A DNA stretch of 7,118 bases from JAWXBT01 sp964523015 (GCA_964523015.1 CAZFXN010000083.1:1-7118); one strand, 5' to 3'. Positions 1 through 5,452 are shown, counted from the first letter of the stretch. Translations and numbers: made by a program. Notes: generated by a model from the sequence alone, not told the origin.

Positions 1-48
<48 letters not shown>

Positions 49-74
49 CTGAATCTTGGACTTTAAGACCCCCA

Positions 75-103
75 AACTTAGGCAAAATTTAAGATTAGGT
101 CAA
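75..103 (-). promoter_or_regulatory. candidate promoter of tRNA-Arg
   Basis: On the minus strand there is TTGACC (98-103), a 17-bp spacer and TAAGTT (75-80). A G-rich discriminator (TGGGGG) follows, as is usual for stable-RNA promoters. The -10 match is poor (3 of 6), so this is a position-based suggestion. The start would fall about 20 nt before the mature tRNA 5' end. Confidence 0.35.
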
Positions 104-216
104 TCAAGGAGGAAAAATCGGAGAAAAAATAGCTGAAGATAGCTCTTATAAATGCTCATCATAGTTATGTGGAATTAGGGCTTTTGTGTGATTTTAAGGC
201 TGCCGATACTATAATT

Positions 217-756
217 ATGAGGCGTTTTACCGATTGTTTTATCTGCCGTTTTACTACTTATTTTACAACCTGTTTTATGATGGTTACAGGCATTGTAACT
301 GCTATATGTATATCCCCTATCCTATCTTTTGCTCTGCCAACTGTGACTAACGAGGTAACCCCTCTTTCTCAATCTCAATCAGTTATCATTTCGTTTATTC
401 AATATGATTTAGAATCTATATCTGATTGCCATTATAATCTCTTTGCTGCTAAGAAAAAAAAACATCTTGAAACCTTGCCTGGTAAGGGTTTAAGCATCGC
501 TACATTTGAAAATCATGAACCTCAGGTAAAGATTATTGCCGGCCCAATGGGTGTTATTAAGAGGTCCAAAGTTGGCCCACTGAAAAAGCACTCTGTAAAA
601 GTCTACTTAAGAACCCTAATCTCATGCCCATCAGCAACAAATGGCCAGAGTGAAATAATCTCATTTTCAGTACCAACCAAAAAAAAGGGACTAGTTAAAT
701 CAGTAGAGGAGCTCCTCCTCCATATGAAATTTCATATGAAGTACTATAAGCCTTAA
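217..756 (+). CDS. hypothetical exported basic protein
   Basis: I do not recognise the family. From the ATG at 217 the protein has 179 residues. It begins MRRF, has an aromatic stretch with repeated RFT/CF elements, then a hydrophobic core (about residues 21-40, MMVTGIVTAICISPILSFA), which looks like a signal peptide with cleavage after the SFA of that core. The remainder is polar and strongly basic, with a KKKK run, a second KKK run and a GPMGVIKRSKVGPLKKH segment. No catalytic motif is visible. A GTG at 169 would add 16 residues ahead of the charged n-region; I prefer 217 because it gives a normal signal peptide. Neither start has a convincing Shine-Dalgarno, which lowers confidence. A perfect TATAAT at 210-215 just before 217 is hard to reconcile with this start if it is used as a -10. 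The gene stands alone: tRNA-Arg diverges on the left and the kinase operon begins 274 bp downstream behind its own promoter. It could belong functionally to the two exported proteins downstream, but no similarity is obvious. Confidence 0.55.
   Translation: MRRFTDCFICRFTTYFTTCFMMVTGIVTAICISPILSFALPTVTNEVTPLSQSQSVIISFIQYDLESISDCHYNLFAAKKKKHLETLPGKGLSIATFENHEPQVKIIAGPMGVIKRSKVGPLKKHSVKVYLRTLISCPSATNGQSEIISFSVPTKKKGLVKSVEELLLHMKFHMKYYKP
223..270 (+). repeat. two degenerate 24-nt tandem units in the signal-peptide region
   Basis: Both units begin CGTTTTAC (223-230 and 247-254) and continue with similar TT-rich sequence. At protein level this gives RFTDCF followed by RFTTYF. The period is eight codons, so repeat-number changes would keep the frame. 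Confidence 0.45.
721..738. repeat. perfect 18-bp palindrome
   Basis: CATATGAAATTTCATATG is identical to its own reverse complement. It lies in the last codons of the exported-protein gene, encoding HMKFHM. A near copy of its right part, GAAATTTCATACGAA, recurs at 843-857 in the following intergenic region (14 of 15 bases match 726-740). It could be a binding site for a dimeric regulator or chance in AT-rich DNA. Confidence 0.5.
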
Positions 757-850
757 GGTGGTGTTTATATTATTATAATACTTAGAGAAATAACCAACTG
801 ATCTAGTGCCCGGCACAAAAACCCAATCAATCAAAGTAGATAGAAATTTC

Positions 851-867
851 ATACGAAATATTCGCAT
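851..867. repeat. imperfect dyad in intergenic region
   Basis: ATACGAA-ATA-TTCGCAT is a 7-bp inverted repeat with one mismatch around a 3-nt centre. It overlaps the second copy of the GAAATTTCATA motif. It lies about 110 bp upstream of the kinase promoter candidate. No factor can be named. Confidence 0.3.
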
Positions 868-976
868 AAAATAGGGCAATAATTAATATTTATAAACAGG
901 TATAAAGCACCTCCGTATGACACAAGAGAGGCAGTTTTACCAATAACTTAAGGGTGGAGTCATGTAACGCGCTTCA

Positions 977-1004
977 TTGACATGCTTACCAACTCGATTA
1001 TGGT
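977..1004 (+). promoter_or_regulatory. candidate sigma-70-type promoter of the kinase operon
   Basis: A perfect -35 TTGACA (977-982), a 16-bp spacer and TATGGT (999-1004, 4 of 6 to consensus) lie just ahead of the kinase gene. Transcription would begin near 1011, leaving a leader of only about 20 nt before the ATG at 1031. No other good -35 was seen in the 274-bp gap. The promoter should drive all three operon genes, since no second promoter or terminator is evident between them. Confidence 0.5.
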
Positions 1005-1008
1005 AAGC
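984..1008. promoter_or_regulatory. inverted repeat overlapping the promoter spacer, operator-like
   Basis: GCTTACC (984-990) and GGTAAGC (1002-1008) form an exact 7-bp inverted repeat with an 11-nt centre. The left arm directly follows the -35 and the right arm covers the -10. A dimeric repressor bound here would block polymerase. Transcribed on its own the dyad would lie upstream of the predicted start, so a DNA-binding role fits better than an RNA hairpin. Confidence 0.4.
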
Positions 1009-1030
1009 AAAATATGAGTAATGGTTTTTA

Positions 1031-2872
1031 ATGGTTCAGGTAGGAAAAACTAAACGCATCTTTGATGGCCGGTTTGAGATCTTAGGCATTGTTGGTCGTG
1101 GATCTCAAAGCGTAGTCTATCACGCGCGAAATGCACTCTCTCCTGACACCCATGTTGCTCTGAAAGTCCTGGTTAATAATCAAGGCAAAACACAATCACC
1201 ATCTTCACTCGGTGAGAAACTACGAAAAGAAGCTTTGGCTATGGTGGCTGCTCGTCACCGCTACGTTGTGCGTATTGAAGATTTTCATTCCATTGACACC
1301 TTATGCTACCTCTCGATGGAATACGCTCCTGAAGGGGATTTAAGAAAATATGTGTCCAGCCGTCTAGGTAAACTAGCTCCAGCACAAGCCGAGAGATTTT
1401 TTAAACAATCTTTAGAAGCCCTTTGTGCTGTACATAAATCAGGGATTATCCATCGAGATATTAAGCCTGATAATATCCTTGTAATTAATGATCGCGAAAC
1501 AAGACTAGCTGACTTTGGAGTAGCTCTCCTACCAGGTGATGATTCTTCAATTGAGGAACTTCAAAAAGGTGTCGGAACATTTAGCTATATGGCCCCTGAA
1601 GTTCTTGAGGGGAAAGAATATAAAGAGTCCGCCGATCTTTACTCCTTAGCTGTAACTTTTTATGAACTCTTATCTGGCTCTCATCCTTTTGATGGAGCGA
1701 ACTTAATTGATCAGTTAAAGATACGTCAAGACGGAAACATAAAACCGATCTCAAAAGTTGTTTCTGATATCTCCCCAAAACTTGCTCAAACAATTATGCA
1801 TTGTCTAGCTTATCGAAAAGAGGATCGTCCACGGTCATCTGAGGAATTATTGGAATTCTTATCTTCAACAGAAAAGATGCCAACAGGTACACAGACAAAA
1901 ACTCCGGAAAAAATACCAACTCCGCAAAAACCTGAACAAGCTACGGAGCGAACTACTGAACGAGCTGCTGAGCGGCCTGCTGAAAGACCGACTCCCACAA
2001 GAACATTTGTAAGTGGGCGACCTGGTGAAGCAACGCAAGCACCTATCCAGCCTCCTACTTTGATGGCATCTCCAACACAACCACCAACACCGCCAACATC
2101 TCTTTCTACACCTCTTCCTGCTCCTCCTCCTATTGTCCGACAAGAAGAACCAATAAGAATCTCCGCTCCGAACTTACTTAAAGTTGAGCGTAAACCAGTA
2201 GTAAAGCCAAAAGAGATAATTGAGGAGCCTATTAAAGAGCCTGCTCCAATAGAAAGACAAGATGTGCAATCTGACCAATCTGTCGAAGATGCTGTTAATG
2301 AGATCTTATCTGCAAAAAGTAAGTTAAAGTTTGAAGATCTCTCACTACCTCCAAAAAAACGAATTCCAGGGGCAGCTATATTTGCAATACTAATGCTTTT
2401 TGCAATTTATTATAGATTCTCTGGCACAGAGAATTCTTATGATAACACCTCTCCTAAAGCTAGGCTGACTTCAGGAGACGATCCTACAGCAGTTGAGAAA
2501 TCTCCATCAACTTCTGAGCCACTAATGCCAAAAGCTGGTTCTACGGACTCTCTCTTTCCTTTATTAGGTGCTGGAATATATCACGGTGAAGTCCATGGGC
2601 TTTACCCTGATACTAAACATTCATTAACGTTCATATCTTTTCCTGATAAAGAGCGAATTGCAGTGATTGTGGGCATGGAAGGGTGGACCCCTGCAGTAAT
2701 TTCAACCAGTGAATTAAAACCAGGTGACGTATTAAAGGTAGCTTCAAACGGGTTTGTATTACAGTTAACTGGTAAAAAGTTAGAAGATGGGGAATTTGTT
2801 GGATACTTTAAGAATCTAGTAGTCGGAGAACAGGGAGAATGGAGAGTTAAATTACTAGGAGGCAGTAAGTAA
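1031..2872 (+). CDS. transmembrane eukaryotic-like Ser/Thr protein kinase with C-terminal extracytoplasmic domain
   Basis: The 613-residue protein should phosphorylate Ser/Thr of cytoplasmic targets using ATP. The kinase domain spans about 14-277 and is complete: Gly-rich loop GRGSQSVVY (22-30), ATP-anchoring K45 in VALKVL, probable helix-C E67, HRD catalytic loop HRDIKPDN (D143, K145, N148), metal-binding DFG (161-163), GT-x-SYMAPE (182-190), D202 and R266. All catalytic residues are present, so it is predicted active. It is not an obvious RD-null pseudokinase. A Pro/Glu/Thr-rich linker follows (about 281-440), including [TAP][TA]ER repeats. One membrane helix (about 446-462) comes next, preceded by PKKR, which suggests a cytoplasmic N-terminus. 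The final 150 residues are outside. Their last 90 or so (from GIYHGEVHG) look beta-rich and are not PASTA, WD40 or TPR repeats; I do not recognise the fold. The start at 1031 is the only usable one: an in-frame TAA lies at 1019-1021 and the first kinase strand begins at residue 11. The ribosome site is weak. A five-codon frame MSNGF (1014-1031) ends in a TAATG overlap with this ATG, which could couple translation. The gene leads an operon with two exported-protein genes. Confidence 0.95.
   Translation: MVQVGKTKRIFDGRFEILGIVGRGSQSVVYHARNALSPDTHVALKVLVNNQGKTQSPSSLGEKLRKEALAMVAARHRYVVRIEDFHSIDTLCYLSMEYAPEGDLRKYVSSRLGKLAPAQAERFFKQSLEALCAVHKSGIIHRDIKPDNILVINDRETRLADFGVALLPGDDSSIEELQKGVGTFSYMAPEVLEGKEYKESADLYSLAVTFYELLSGSHPFDGANLIDQLKIRQDGNIKPISKVVSDISPKLAQTIMHCLAYRKEDRPRSSEELLEFLSSTEKMPTGTQTKTPEKIPTPQKPEQATERTTERAAERPAERPTPTRTFVSGRPGEATQAPIQPPTLMASPTQPPTPPTSLSTPLPAPPPIVRQEEPIRISAPNLLKVERKPVVKPKEIIEEPIKEPAPIERQDVQSDQSVEDAVNEILSAKSKLKFEDLSLPPKKRIPGAAIFAILMLFAIYYRFSGTENSYDNTSPKARLTSGDDPTAVEKSPSTSEPLMPKAGSTDSLFPLLGAGIYHGEVHGLYPDTKHSLTFISFPDKERIAVIVGMEGWTPAVISTSELKPGDVLKVASNGFVLQLTGKKLEDGEFVGYFKNLVVGEQGEWRVKLLGGSK
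1940..1990 (+). repeat. coding tetrapeptide repeat in the kinase linker
   Basis: Residues 304-320 read ATER-TTER-AAER-PAER-P: four consecutive 12-nt units that diverged mainly at their first codons. It lies in the cytoplasmic Pro-rich linker between the kinase domain and the membrane helix. Such low-complexity linkers commonly vary in length, and in-frame 12-nt steps would preserve the protein. Confidence 0.7.
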
Positions 2873-2893
2873 GTAAGAGCGAGGTAGGCATAT

Positions 2894-3466
2894 ATGAGAA
2901 AGCAATACATCTTCACAATTTTATTTAAAGCTTTATTTAAAGCTTTATTTGTAGCTTCCACTTTTGTGACCATATTATGCGGTCATCTAAATGCTTTTGC
3001 AGCAGAGATGCCACTAGTCCATAAGCCGATCCTTGCTGAGGCATTGCCATTACCTGGTCAAACAATGAAGTTAATGTTTTTACTCCCGATGACTAAAGAT
3101 CTGGGACTTAAGGCTAGAGCTTCTGTCGTCATTGATGGTGAGGCCATGGATATTACGATGGAAGGCTCTCTTGATGAGCTTGATCGTACTTTTTTTGAAG
3201 CTGAGATTAGAGCTCCTCTGACTGAGTTATCATATAAATTTTACGTTAGTGGTTCCGGAGATCGAGTTGTTACCACCGATAGATATCAAATTCTTCGTTC
3301 CTGTTTACCAAGCACTCAACTAACAACAGTTGATGTCTCAGAGGATTTACCTAAGGTGGAGAGAGCTAGATTAATGGTTGAGCTCTCTAAAGGATTAGAG
3401 CAAGATATCCAGGCCTATCAAGGTAGTGTTGATATTTTAAAAGAATTACAGGAGAGGTTAAAATGA
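2894..3466 (+). CDS. exported protein of unknown family, second gene of the kinase operon
   Basis: This 190-residue protein carries a clear signal peptide: MRKQ, a long hydrophobic core and an AFA-AE cleavage site after residue 36. It is therefore periplasmic or envelope-associated. The Cys at 29 has no lipobox (Leu, not Gly/Ala/Ser, precedes it), so it is not a lipoprotein. The mature part begins with probable beta structure (about 40-135: MKLMFLLPM, ARASVVIDGEAMDITMEGS, LSYKFYVSG). C137 is its only cysteine. A charged helical tail follows (about 152-190, LPKVERARLMVELSKGLEQ and on), possibly a coiled coil. I do not recognise the family. The start has a GAGGTAGG ribosome site (2881-2888) 5 nt upstream. 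It follows the kinase by 21 nt and overlaps the next gene by 4 nt (ATGA), so the three are very probably cotranscribed and the last two translationally coupled. A role as partner or ligand of the kinase's outer domain is inference from position and topology only. Confidence 0.88.
   Translation: MRKQYIFTILFKALFKALFVASTFVTILCGHLNAFAAEMPLVHKPILAEALPLPGQTMKLMFLLPMTKDLGLKARASVVIDGEAMDITMEGSLDELDRTFFEAEIRAPLTELSYKFYVSGSGDRVVTTDRYQILRSCLPSTQLTTVDVSEDLPKVERARLMVELSKGLEQDIQAYQGSVDILKELQERLK
2919..2954 (+). repeat. three tandem 12-bp units inside the signal-peptide coding sequence
   Basis: The units are TTTTATTTAAAG, CTTTATTTAAAG and CTTTATTTGTAG. They encode LFKALFKALFV-like repetition in the hydrophobic core of the signal peptide. 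The signal peptide is unusually long (about 36 residues), which one or two in-frame duplications would explain. Slippage could alter its length without changing the frame. Confidence 0.75.
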
Positions 3467-4080
3467 AACATCTCCTATTAGTTATATCTCTTCTATTAAC
3501 TTCCACAGTTTTGGCTGAATCTACTGTTGAACTTTTAGTGCATACTCCTGTTACCCCGGAGAAGGCAGTAGGTATGATCATTACTCCTCAGGGAATCTCT
3601 GAAAAAACTGGAGTGCCTGTTACGATCATAGAGCCTGGCCTTATTCAAGTATCCGTTCCTGTTGCCAGCTCAGAAGCAAAGAAGGATTCATTTGCAACCT
3701 CTATTACTATAACTGAGGGCGGTGAACTATTTTTCTCGCCTCTTAAATCAATTGCGGATCCAAAACGATACGGTAGTCATCTATCATTACCAATCTGCAA
3801 AAACTTAAAGGTTCAAAACCGTACCCTTGATGAGAATATCATGTCTAATATTGGGGCAGTACAATCTTTACTAGAGATCAGAAAAGTCCGTCGCGATTTC
3901 GTAAAACTAGAATTATCTGCCCTTTTACGAGGGGATTTTCTAGAAAAGCTTGAACGTATGGAAACCGGATTTGGACTCGCTGGCGCAACTCCACTAAGTG
4001 CTGAGATGAATCCCTATGAGCTTACTAGTCGACTCTTTAGAATCCTAGCTGCCGTTAGAAATTACGAAGCTAATAAGTAA
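3463..4080 (+). CDS. exported protein of unknown family, third gene of the kinase operon
   Basis: The protein has 205 residues and a typical signal peptide (MKHLLLVISLLLTSTVLA, cleavage before ES at 19). The mature part is predicted beta-rich up to about residue 100, with alternating hydrophobic strands (STVELLVHTPV, VPVTIIEPGLIQVSVPV, SFATSITITEGGELFFSP). C112, in LPICKN, is the only cysteine. From about 124 the protein is helical (MSNIGAVQSLLEIRKVRRDF, then KLERME), and it ends in another helix (ELTSRLFRILAAVRNYE). I do not recognise the family. Its layout parallels the preceding gene: signal peptide, beta part, single cysteine, helical tail. The two may be distant paralogues or partners. 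The start is secure: AGGAGAGG (3450-3457) sits 5 nt upstream and the ATG overlaps the previous TGA as ATGA, pointing to translational coupling and similar output of both proteins. It is the last gene of the kinase operon; only intergenic dyads follow. Confidence 0.88.
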   Translation: MKHLLLVISLLLTSTVLAESTVELLVHTPVTPEKAVGMIITPQGISEKTGVPVTIIEPGLIQVSVPVASSEAKKDSFATSITITEGGELFFSPLKSIADPKRYGSHLSLPICKNLKVQNRTLDENIMSNIGAVQSLLEIRKVRRDFVKLELSALLRGDFLEKLERMETGFGLAGATPLSAEMNPYELTSRLFRILAAVRNYEANK

Positions 4081-4096
4081 AGCTTTAGTATTTGTA

Positions 4097-4140
4097 GATC
4101 CTTAGACACCATCAACTTCAAGGTTGATATCTGTGGGATC
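4097..4140 (+). terminator. nested dyad after the kinase operon, possible weak terminator
   Basis: An inner stem ATCAAC/GTTGAT (4111-4116, 4123-4128; 6-nt loop) sits inside an outer GATCC/GGATC pair (4097-4101, 4136-4140). It begins 17 bp after the last operon stop codon. There is no U-tract, so it is not a standard intrinsic terminator. It may act as a 3'-end stabilising hairpin. Confidence 0.3.
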
Positions 4141-4154
4141 CCCTACCATCATTT

Positions 4155-4173
4155 TACCGCCACTGTGGCGGTA
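4155..4173. repeat. perfect hairpin, left copy of a flanking repeat
   Basis: TACCGCCA-CTG-TGGCGGTA forms an 8-bp perfect stem with a 3-nt loop. The core ACCGCCA-N-TG-TGGCGGT recurs at 5421-5437, on the other side of the HNH pseudogene. The sequence after it (AGGAATATATTTT) is a poor U-tract, so a repeat role fits at least as well as a terminator. Confidence 0.75.
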
Positions 4174-4198
4174 GGAATATATTTTCATGATCCTTCTT

Positions 4199-4254
4199 TA
4201 GATCAAAGAGAGATAATCAAAAACATCTAAAACAGAGATTTATTTGTTGATCTA
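4199..4254. repeat. 8-bp inverted repeat with 40-nt spacer
   Basis: TAGATCAA (4199-4206) and TTGATCTA (4247-4254) are exact inverted copies. Arms this short in AT-rich DNA can arise by chance. Their position between the left flanking hairpin and the HNH gene is the only reason to record them. Confidence 0.25.
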
Positions 4255-4354
4255 TATTGACAAGGTTTTTCATGCATCTCGTTAAGAGAACTCGAATCGT
4301 GATTAAATATTAATTAAACGCTCATAAATCACCTATAAAAATTAAATATAAAAT

Positions 4355-4415
4355 GTCACCACGTTCTTGAGTCGGAATGCCAGATCTCGCCTCCTTGATG
4401 GCTCACCGTGCCCCG
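4355..4415. other. GC-rich island, possible structured RNA or decayed gene fragment
   Basis: I count 37 G+C in 61 bases (about 61%). The 50 bases at 4301-4350 and the 35 after the island are only about 16-17% G+C. Partial nested pairing is visible: CACG/CGTG (4360-4363, 4407-4410), TGA/TCA (4368-4370, 4403-4405) and GCCA/TGGC (4379-4382, 4399-4402). Short open stretches exist on both strands: MPDLASLMAHRAPKNHVV from 4377 on the plus strand and ARSGIPTQERGDILY on the minus strand. None is long enough to call a gene. Confidence 0.4.
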
Positions 4416-4425
4416 AAAAACCATG

Positions 4426-4434
4426 TGGTATAAG
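4426..4434 (+). promoter_or_regulatory. candidate extended -10 promoter of the HNH gene
   Basis: TGGTATAAG gives the TG-n extension followed by TATAAG (5 of 6 to consensus). No matching -35 is seen, which an extended -10 can tolerate. Transcription would start near 4441, with the GGGGTGGTGG ribosome-site-like run (4452-4461) and the ATG at 4465 following closely. Confidence 0.35.
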
Positions 4435-4464
4435 TATAAAATAAATTAATTGGGGTGGTGGTTT

Positions 4465-5397
4465 ATGATTAATAAAAACATTAGTGAAATTTCAAATACT
4501 GAACTTACAGAGAGAATTTCAATACTGCAAAGTAAGGAACGATCCATTGTTTTAAAATTTTTAACTCACTTAGGAGAATTTGATAATAGAAGGCTTTATC
4601 TAGAACAAGGATACTCTAGTTTATTTGATTACTGCGTTAGAAAGCTTAAGTTATCTTAAGGCAGTACCTTTAGAAGAATAACAGCGGCTAGATTTTTAAG
4701 AGATTATCCTGAATGTGAGGGAAGTTTTCTTAATGGGGATATAACACTCTGTTCAATTGCAACAGCCGCAAACGCTGTAAAAACTGAAAAGGCTACTATT
4801 TCCGATATTATAGGCAAGTCAGCAAAAGATGTGAAAGCCTTAGTTGCTGAGATAATTCCAGTAACTAAACCTAAAGAAACAATAAAAGAGATAAAAGTAG
4901 TTCCTAATATAACGCCAAAAAATGAATCCCTAGAGCTTTTCAAAGATAATTCTTTTGAACTAAAAAGTGAAATGCCATTATCAGAAACTCGCTACGAGAT
5001 AAAGTTTTCTGTCACTAAAGAGATCTTTGATAAAGTCCAGCTTTTAAAATGTAAATTCTCAAATAAATTAGGTTCAGATTTATCTATGGAGAATGTTTTT
5101 ACTGAGTTAATCAATAAATCTTTAAGTACAAGTAAAACAGAAAAAGGAAAGCCATCTAATAAGAATTCAAGATATCTTCCAGTAGCTCTTAAGAGGGAAA
5201 TTTTAAATCGGGATAATTTACAATGCTCTTACATATCTCCTGATGGCACTAGATGTACTCAAAAACATTATTTAAACTTTGATCATATTCAGCCATCTGC
5301 ATTAGGAGGAAAATCTATAGGTGAGAATCTTAGAGTGCTCTGCTCTGCTCATAACCAGATGTTTGCTAGGATGACTTTTGGAGAGAGGGCCAATTAG
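4465..5397 (+). pseudogene. HNH endonuclease-like gene interrupted by one in-frame TAA
   Basis: Reading through gives 310 codons in one frame from the ATG at 4465, with TAA at codon 65 (4657-4659) as the only interruption. The N-terminal part (INKNISEISNTELTERI, then GYSSLFDYCVRKLKLS) runs straight into GSTFRRITAARFLRDYPE after the stop. This is the conserved N-terminal helical domain seen ahead of HNH domains in Bdellovibrio-like bacteria. A glutamate codon (GAA) is the natural ancestor at the stop, one G-to-T change. The C-terminal HNH/zinc domain (about 232-305) keeps its key residues: C254 and C264, D273-H274 in FDHIQPSALGG, N288, C293 and H296-N297. It would cleave or bind DNA and coordinate zinc. 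The middle (about 130-230) is a Lys-rich variable linker. Apart from the stop the frame is intact over 900 bp, so the mutation is recent, the stop is read through, or a downstream start (for example the ATG at 4831, codon 123) still makes the HNH half. A TTG at 4450 is a less likely start. Hairpins with the same core flank the gene. Confidence 0.85.
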
Positions 5398-5419
5398 AAG
5401 CCCTGTGGAATATAGTATC

Positions 5420-5452
5420 CACCGCCATTGTGGCGGTGATTTGGTGGCGGTA
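5420..5452. repeat. hairpin plus extra half-site, right copy of the flanking repeat
   Basis: CACCGCCA-TTG-TGGCGGTG (5420-5438) is an 8-bp perfect stem with a 3-nt loop. A further TGGCGGTA (5445-5452) follows after 6 nt, repeating the right arm and offering an alternative pairing. It starts 23 bp after the HNH stop codon. The plus-strand sequence after it is AAAAAATCTTTTT, which is not a clean U-tract. It shares its core with 4155-4173. Confidence 0.75.

Larger units (their letters stand above)
4081..4464. other. 384-bp intergenic region between the kinase operon and the HNH gene
   Basis: No convincing gene longer than about 20 codons is present on either strand. The region holds a nested dyad just after the operon (4097-4140), a perfect hairpin shared with the far side of the HNH gene (4155-4173), an 8-bp inverted repeat (4199-4254), a very AT-rich stretch (4301-4350 is about 16% G+C), a sharply GC-rich island (4355-4415) and a possible extended -10 (4426-4434). 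A TTGACA at 4257-4262 has no good -10 at the right distance. Confidence 0.7.

Noticed and set aside
106..112. AAGGAGG ribosome-site-like sequence upstream of the first gene
   Set aside because: No start codon lies within a usable distance and no open frame follows it.
210..215. Perfect TATAAT just before the first exported-protein gene
   Set aside because: It lacks a -35 at proper spacing and would place the transcript start after the preferred ATG. Chance matches are common in AT-rich DNA. I mention it only as a caution on the start choice.
806..816. GTGCC-C-GGCAC dyad after the first gene as a terminator
   Set aside because: The loop would be 1-3 nt and the sequence after it is an A-run, not a T-run, on the plus strand. 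On the minus strand there is no gene to terminate.
1810..2143. Minus-strand open frames rich in Arg/Cys/Ser inside the kinase gene
   Set aside because: They are antisense to the Pro/Thr/Glu-rich linker, whose codon bias removes minus-strand stops. They show low complexity, no ribosome site and a well-supported gene on the other strand.
2602..2973. 123-codon minus-strand open frame across the kinase/exported-protein junction
   Set aside because: It overlaps two strong plus-strand genes, and its N-terminal repetition only mirrors the 12-bp tandem repeats.
4657..4659. TAA read as a sense codon through genetic-code reassignment
   Set aside because: TAA is the natural stop of at least three other genes in the window (756, 2872, 4080), so a general reassignment does not fit.
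4704..4943. Hydrophobic-looking 79-codon minus-strand frame with a plausible membrane segment
   Set aside because: It is antisense to the read-through HNH gene, whose plus-strand protein sequence is conserved in character. Its hydrophobicity follows from the complementary codons.
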